DNA of 64,000 nucleotides from Micromonosporaceae bacterium (lineage in GTDB: Bacteria; Actinomycetota; Actinomycetes; Mycobacteriales; Micromonosporaceae). The stretch spans positions 1 through 64,000 of the forward strand of contig JAHRHA010000007.1 in NCBI GenBank assembly GCA_020027875.1, in the 5' to 3' direction. A program made the translations under genes and the position numbers. Every line of letters starts with the position of its first letter. The first letter of the stretch is position 1. This document shows, piece after piece, positions 59,487 through 64,000 of this stretch. The notes below the pieces were generated by a model. The model had not been told where the DNA came from. It did no database searches and saw nothing but the letters and a program-made list of their open reading frames with translations.

Positions 59487-59580
59487 CTTCCGAGACGGCG
59501 CCCGCACGCGATCGACACCGGTCACGGCGGGCGCTGTCCATGTGTGTCCGCCGATCTTGGACGACGAAGGTAAGGGAAGC

Positions 59581-60669
59581 ATGAGTACGGACCGCCTGGG
59601 CGCGCTGCTCGACGAGTACGCCGAACTGGAGCGCCGCCTCGCCGACCCCGCGATCCACGCGGATCAGGCTGCGGCGCGCAAGGTCGGTCGCCGCTTCGCC
59701 GAGCTGACGCCGATCCAGAAAGCCGCGTTCGAGCTCGACCAGGCGCGCGCCGATCTCATAGCCGCGCGTGAGCTGGCGGCCGACGAACCCACCTTTGCCG
59801 TCGAGGCCGATGAGATCGCCGAGCGCATCCCGGTGATCGAGCAGCGCCTGTCCGAGCTACTCGCGCCGCGCGACCCCAACGACGCCAAGGATGTGATCCT
59901 CGAGGTCAAGGCCGGCGAGGGTGGCGAGGAGTCGGCGCTATTCGCCGGCGACCTGCTGCGGATGTATCTGCGCTACGCCGAGCGGCGCGGCTGGGTCACC
60001 GAGGTGCTCGACTCGCAGGACTCCGACCTCGGCGGTGTCAAGGATGTCGCCGTGGCCATCAAGACGCGCGGAGTGCCCGATGGCGGGCACGGCGTGTGGT
60101 CGCGGCTGAAGTGGGAGGGTGGCGTGCATCGCGTGCAGCGTGTGCCGACCACCGAGTCGCAGGGGCGCGTCCACACATCGGCCGCGGGCGTACTCGTCAC
60201 GGCCGACGTTGAGGAGACCGAGGTGGAGATCGACCCGAACGACCTGCGCATCGACGTGTTCCGCTCATCAGGCCCGGGCGGACAGTCGGTCAACACGACC
60301 GACTCGGCGGTGCGTATCACGCACCTGCCCACCGGCATCGTCGCGACCTGCCAGAACGAGCGATCGCAGCTGCAGAACAAGGACCGGGCGATGCGGTTGC
60401 TGCGGGCCAAGCTCGCCCAACTCGCGGAGGAGCAGGCCGCCTCGGCCGCATCAGACGCCCGCAAGGCGCAGGTGCGCACCGTGGACCGCTCGGAGCGGAT
60501 CCGTACGTACAACTTCCCGCAGAACCGCATCACCGACCACCGGATCGGCTTCACCGCGTACAATCTTGATCTCGTGATCGGCGGTGATCTGGACGCGCTG
60601 CTCGACGCCCTCACCGAGGCGGACCGCGCGGCGAGGATCGCGGGCGAGACTGAGCTGACCCGCCACTAG
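59581..60669 (+). CDS. prfA: peptide chain release factor 1
   Basis: 362 residues from the ATG at 59581. The GGQ loop is [18 protein letters not shown]; the codon-recognition region includes [19 protein letters not shown]. It releases peptides at UAA and UAG. prmC, which methylates the GGQ glutamine, is at 61076, after one small gene. Confidence 0.97.
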   Translation: MSTDRLGALLDEYAELERRLADPAIHADQAAARKVGRRFAELTPIQKAAFELDQARADLIAARELAADEPTFAVEADEIAERIPVIEQRLSELLAPRDPNDAKDVILEVKAGEGGEESALFAGDLLRMYLRYAERRGWVTEVLDSQDSDLGGVKDVAVAIKTRGVPDGGHGVWSRLKWEGGVHRVQRVPTTESQGRVHTSAAGVLVTADVEETEVEIDPNDLRIDVFRSSGPGGQSVNTTDSAVRITHLPTGIVATCQNERSQLQNKDRAMRLLRAKLAQLAEEQAASAASDARKAQVRTVDRSERIRTYNFPQNRITDHRIGFTAYNLDLVIGGDLDALLDALTEADRAARIAGETELTRH

Positions 60670-60727
60670 GCGGGACTGGGGAGGGGGCGGTCGGCGTGTG
60701 GCGCGGCCCACAACGCAGAATTGACCC

Positions 60728-61015
60728 ATGGTTCACGCTACGGAAACAAGGCCTCGGCAGGATTTGACCGGTCCAGGTCCAACGTCCGTGGGGGCAGCCG
60801 TGACATCACCGATCCAGATCCGGCCCGTCGATGTCACCGCAGCCCCGCGCGCCGTCCTACGCGAATCCGTGCGCATCCTCTACAGGGTGCTTGGGGAGGC
60901 GCGGCTCGGTACAGCGCAGGGCAACGCCTGGGCGGCTGTGTGTGAGGACCGTGAGCGTGCCCGGGACCGCGCCGAGGTGGTACGGATGCTCGCGGACGCC
61001 CGGTCCATCCGCTGA
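60728..61015 (+). CDS. small protein between prfA and prmC
   Basis: 95 residues from the ATG at 60728. The C-terminal half (LRESVRILYRVLGEARLGTA, NAWAAVCEDRERARDRAEV) forms amphipathic helices; the N-terminus is disordered. Unknown family. Its position in a conserved block and even GC pattern support coding. Confidence 0.55.
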   Translation: MVHATETRPRQDLTGPGPTSVGAAVTSPIQIRPVDVTAAPRAVLRESVRILYRVLGEARLGTAQGNAWAAVCEDRERARDRAEVVRMLADARSIR

Positions 61016-61075
61016 GTCAAGGTTTCGCATTCGCGTGTGTTGCTATAGACACCGCGAACGACCAAGATCTGCCAG

Positions 61076-61948
61076 ATGGAGCGCGTGACGGATGCGGTGG
61101 CGCGTGCCGCGCTCACGTTGGCGTCCGCTCATGTCGTGTCTCCGCGCGTCGACGCGGAGTTGCTGGCCGCCTTTGTGCTCGGCGTCCCTCGCGGACGGCT
61201 CGCCGTGGCCGAGGATTTCACGCCCGACCAGGTGGACCGCTTCAGCCGGCTCGTCGTTGCGCGAGCGGCGCGGGTACCGCTGCAGTATCTGACCGGTACC
61301 GCCCCCTTCCGCCGCCTCGAACTCGCGGTCGGCGAGGGGGTCTTCGTGCCACGCCCGGAGACTGAGGTTCTCGTTGAATGGGGGCTTGGCTGGCTGCGCC
61401 GCCACGCGGCCGACCATTCCGAGCGGCCGGCGGTCGTCGTCGACCTGTGCGCCGGGTCGGGCGCGATTGCGGCGTCCATCGCCGCCGAGACACGAGACGT
61501 GATCGCGACGAGAGTCTATGCGGTGGAGAGCGAACCGCCCGCCGTCGACTGGCTACGGCGGAATGTCACCGCCCACGGGGTGAGGGTGATTGAGGGCGAT
61601 GTCACGGACCCGGCCGCACTCTCCGAACTGGACGACTCCGTCGACCTCGTGCTGTGCAACCCGCCATATGTGCCGGAGATCGGCGCCTCGGGCCTGCCAC
61701 CCGAGGTGAGCGAGCACGATCCCCACGCAGCCGTCTTCGGCGGCACGGATGGGCTTGACGTCATCCGCCCGCTCATCGGCCGGGTCGCGGCGCTGCTGCG
61801 CCCGGGCGGCGCGATGGCCGTGGAGCACGACGACACCCACGCGTACGTCGTACCGACCCTCGTCAGCGCCGACGGGCATTTCCGCGACGTCGAGCTGCAT
61901 CACGATCTCGCCCAGCGCGCCCGTTTCACGACGGCAACTCGAGTGTAG
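61076..61948 (+). CDS. prmC: peptide chain release factor N5-glutamine methyltransferase
   Basis: 290 residues. The N-terminal helical domain has RVPLQYLTGTAPFRRLEL; SAM motif VVDLCAGSGAIAASIA; catalytic NPPYVPE. It methylates the GGQ glutamine of RF1 and RF2. Four 25-bp tandem repeats begin 3 bases after the stop. Confidence 0.96.
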   Translation: MERVTDAVARAALTLASAHVVSPRVDAELLAAFVLGVPRGRLAVAEDFTPDQVDRFSRLVVARAARVPLQYLTGTAPFRRLELAVGEGVFVPRPETEVLVEWGLGWLRRHAADHSERPAVVVDLCAGSGAIAASIAAETRDVIATRVYAVESEPPAVDWLRRNVTAHGVRVIEGDVTDPAALSELDDSVDLVLCNPPYVPEIGASGLPPEVSEHDPHAAVFGGTDGLDVIRPLIGRVAALLRPGGAMAVEHDDTHAYVVPTLVSADGHFRDVELHHDLAQRARFTTATRV

Positions 61949-61950
61949 TA

Positions 61951-62050
61951 GGCGCGAGCCTAACTGCGTCACGGTGGCGCGAGCCTGACTGCGTCACGGT
62001 GGCGCGAGCCTGACTGCGTCACGGTGGCGCGAGGCTCATTGCGTCACGGG
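61951..62050. repeat. four tandem 25-bp repeats
   Basis: Units at 61951, 61976, 62001 and 62026, consensus GGCGCGAGCCTGACTGCGTC then ACGGT. Units 2 and 3 are identical. The last unit encodes the final residues of the convergent coiled-coil gene, so the array grew from or into that gene's 3' end. Confidence 0.9.
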
Positions 62051-63184
62051 TTCGCCGCCGGCACCATCCGTCGAAGCGCTGACAGCGTCGTCGACGTCGT
62101 ACGCGTCTGCGGCGGGACCGGGCGTCGTGGCGCGTCGGTGCACGGTTCGGTGTTCTCGCCGGCTGGGTCCCCGGTCGGCCGCGCCGCTCGCGACGTCGGC
62201 GTCCTCGTGGGCGCCAGGGCTGTCGGCGGCGGGGCTGTCGGCGGCGGGGCTGTCGGCGACCACCTCGGCGTCCGGGAGCTGCAGGGCTGCCCGGCGGACG
62301 CCGGCGTGGATGCTGGCCGCGTACTCCTCCGCCGCGGCTCTCACGTGGGTCGCGTGCTGCTCGGCCTGGGTGCGTACCTGTTTCGCGGCCTGGTCCGCGG
62401 CGGCACGGGTCTGCTGGGCGTGGTGCTCGGCGGCCGCCCGGGTCTGTTGGGCGTCGACCTCCGCCGCCTCCCGCGCCTGCCGCGCGTATGTGTCGGCGGT
62501 GCCGCCAAGGGCGGCCGCGTCCTCTTCCGCCCTGGCGTGCACGGCCTGCAGGCGGGCCGCGGCGTCGGCGCGGCCCTGGTTGGCCGCGACCGTCGCCGCG
62601 GCCGTTAGGCGCTTCGCTTCCGAGTACGCGGAGGCCAGCACGGCATCAGACTCAGCCCGGATCCGCTGTGCTTGGGCCTTTGCCTCGCGCACCTCCGCTC
62701 GGGCGGCATTTCCCACGAGGTCCTCGTCCAGCTCGCGCTTGCGGTTGGTCATCTCGACCTCGAACTCCTGCACCGCCCGAGCGTGCTGCTCACGTGCCTC
62801 GGCCAGCTCCTGATCGGCCCGGGCGCGCTCCCGCGCCATGGCACGCGCAGCCGCCTCCCGGATCGCGGCCGCTTGCTCCTCCGCTTCGGCCAGGATGTGC
62901 TCGACCCGCGGTCCCAGGTGTTGGAAGGTGACCTTGTCGCCGACCGCTGGCCGCCGACGCAGGTCCAGCACCTCCGTCTGGGCCAGTTGCAGCTGTTCGG
63001 TCAGGGCACGTACTCGAGCCAGCAGTTCGCGACGCTCGGCGGCGACCGCGCCGAGATGTGCCTCGATCAGCCGGGCGTACTGATCAACCTCCCGCTTGTG
63101 GTAGCCCCGAAGGGTGATGCTGAAGGTCGGCGGCTCTGTGGTCACGGCGGTCACAAGCCTTAGGTTGTCGGTCTCCTGTGCCAT
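62036..63184 (-). CDS. DivIVA/Wag31-like coiled-coil protein
   Basis: 382 residues from the ATG at 63184. The N-terminal DivIVA crossover is FSITLRGYHKREVDQYARLI. Residues 35-290 are almost all coiled coil, rich in Ala, Glu and Arg with AEQHAQQTRAAADQAAKQ-like heptads. The tail is Ala/Asp/Ser-rich with a repeated SPAADSPAAD. Such proteins act at poles or in cell-wall growth. It is divergent from the Sua5-type gene. Confidence 0.88.
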   Translation of the reverse strand: MAQETDNLRLVTAVTTEPPTFSITLRGYHKREVDQYARLIEAHLGAVAAERRELLARVRALTEQLQLAQTEVLDLRRRPAVGDKVTFQHLGPRVEHILAEAEEQAAAIREAAARAMARERARADQELAEAREQHARAVQEFEVEMTNRKRELDEDLVGNAARAEVREAKAQAQRIRAESDAVLASAYSEAKRLTAAATVAANQGRADAAARLQAVHARAEEDAAALGGTADTYARQAREAAEVDAQQTRAAAEHHAQQTRAAADQAAKQVRTQAEQHATHVRAAAEEYAASIHAGVRRAALQLPDAEVVADSPAADSPAADSPGAHEDADVASGAADRGPSRREHRTVHRRATTPGPAADAYDVDDAVSASTDGAGGEPVTQ

Positions 63185-63421
63185 GCCGACATGGTCACAC
63201 CTTCGTCGGGTGCGGCGGTCGTACATCGACGAATATCATCGGAGATGGTCAGCGATGTCCACAAGGGACACCCCGTTAGACTCGCCGCCGGCTGTACCGA
63301 TGGCCGTTTTGCGCGCTACCGTCGCATTTCGGCGGCGCTCCTGCGCCGAGCGGCCACGATCCGTCGCGTTACCGCGGGTGGCGTGCCGTCATGGATGGAC
63401 CGACCTGGCAGACTTGGCAAT

Positions 63422-64000
63422 GTGATGCTCTACGACTGCCGTACCGTCGCCGAGCGCGACTGGGGGATCCGGGCCGCCATCGAGGGGATCGCCCGGGGGG
63501 ACCTCGTCGTGTTGCCGACCGACACGGTGTATGGCATTGCTGCCGACGCGTTCAAACCGTGGGCGGTCACCGCGCTGCTGAACGCCAAGGGGCGGGGCCG
63601 GCACATGCCGCCGCCCGTGCTCGTCGGCTCCCGGCAGACCCTGGACGGGCTGGTCTTCTCGTTGCCCAAGGAGGCGCGCGACCTGGTCGAAGCGTTTTGG
63701 CCCGGTCCGCTGACGGTGGTCGTGGAACAGGCGCCGACCCTGCAGTGGGATCTGGGCGACACGTACGGCACGATCGCCGTCCGTATGCCGCTGCACCCGG
63801 TGGCCCTGGAGGTGCTCGCGCACACCGGACCGCTCGCGGTGTCGAGCGCCAACCGCACCGGGCTGCCGCCGGCGGTCACCGCGGCGGAGGCCCGCGAACA
63901 GCTTGGCTACGCCGTGAGTACCTACCTCGAGGCAGGCCCGTGCTCCGACCCGATACCATCGAGCATCGTGGATTGCACGGGCCCGGAACCGCGGGTACTG
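63422..64000 (+). CDS. threonylcarbamoyl-AMP synthase (Sua5/YrdC/TsaC), 3' end outside window
   Basis: 193 codons open to the window edge, so the gene is cut. Start GTG at 63422 or the adjacent ATG at 63425. YrdC landmarks: LVVLPTDTVYGIAADAFKP, AKGRGRHMPPPVLVGS and VRMPLHPVALEVLAHTGPLA then SSANRTGLPPA. It makes the precursor of t6A37, the modification next to the anticodon of ANN-reading tRNAs. This position after prmC is conserved in actinobacteria. Confidence 0.94.
   Translation, partial: MMLYDCRTVAERDWGIRAAIEGIARGDLVVLPTDTVYGIAADAFKPWAVTALLNAKGRGRHMPPPVLVGSRQTLDGLVFSLPKEARDLVEAFWPGPLTVVVEQAPTLQWDLGDTYGTIAVRMPLHPVALEVLAHTGPLAVSSANRTGLPPAVTAAEAREQLGYAVSTYLEAGPCSDPIPSSIVDCTGPEPRVL

Noticed and set aside
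61951-62050. CRISPR array
   Set aside because: Contiguous 25-bp units without spacers.

Overview
The window is high-GC DNA read as one actinobacterial chromosome segment. The run argS, lysA, hom, thrC, thrB, rho, rpmE, prfA, prmC and a Sua5/TsaC-type gene (45.4-64.0 kb), frequent GTG starts, a Wag31/DivIVA-like coiled-coil protein, DUF397/DUF5753 genes and ECF42 sigma factors all fit. Micromonosporaceae is my best guess (inference, not tested). All family assignments come from motifs and recognition, with no database search.

Layout. 0.6-16.8 kb is a catabolic and uptake cluster: a PotABCD-like ABC transporter split over two places, an ADP-forming acyl-CoA synthetase, a TetR regulator, two acyl-CoA dehydrogenases, two FAD oxidoreductases, a Rieske oxygenase and a class III aminotransferase. 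Three copies of one operator-like motif lie beside the tetR gene and before the two main transcription units, so this looks like one TetR regulon. 16.8-23.2 kb is accessory: a DUF574 methyltransferase, a DUF5753 regulator, a TnpB-only IS605-type element, DUF397, a double GNAT protein and small proteins.

23.2-28.1 kb is the most striking part. An array of 32 tRNA genes covers all 20 amino acids in 2.8 kb. Ten of the 32 lack the nearly universal T at position 33. The array is followed by three tandem structured RNAs with one shared fold (P1 stem, conserved internal loop, P2 stem with a fixed central mismatch, and paired changes between copies). A TROVE/Ro60 gene comes next. I read the three RNAs as Y RNAs. 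The third contains a complete circularly permuted tRNA: T arm, acceptor stem closed by a loop that still reads ACCA, then D arm.

28.1-44 kb is mixed accessory DNA: two ECF42 sigma/DGPF modules flanking a toxin-antitoxin pair, remnants of VOC, TetR and transposase genes, VOC, DinB and adenosine-deaminase-like proteins, a tightly overlapping ECF sigma/anti-sigma/ABC transporter operon, a normal tRNA-Arg(CCG), and a secreted LAxTG protein. DUF305 and DUF3105 genes lead into the core block. The core block is interrupted by an MFS transporter, a DUF4143 ATPase, an SPFH protein with a small partner, and a polynucleotide kinase-phosphatase. An 80-bp palindromic repeat occurs three times between genes.
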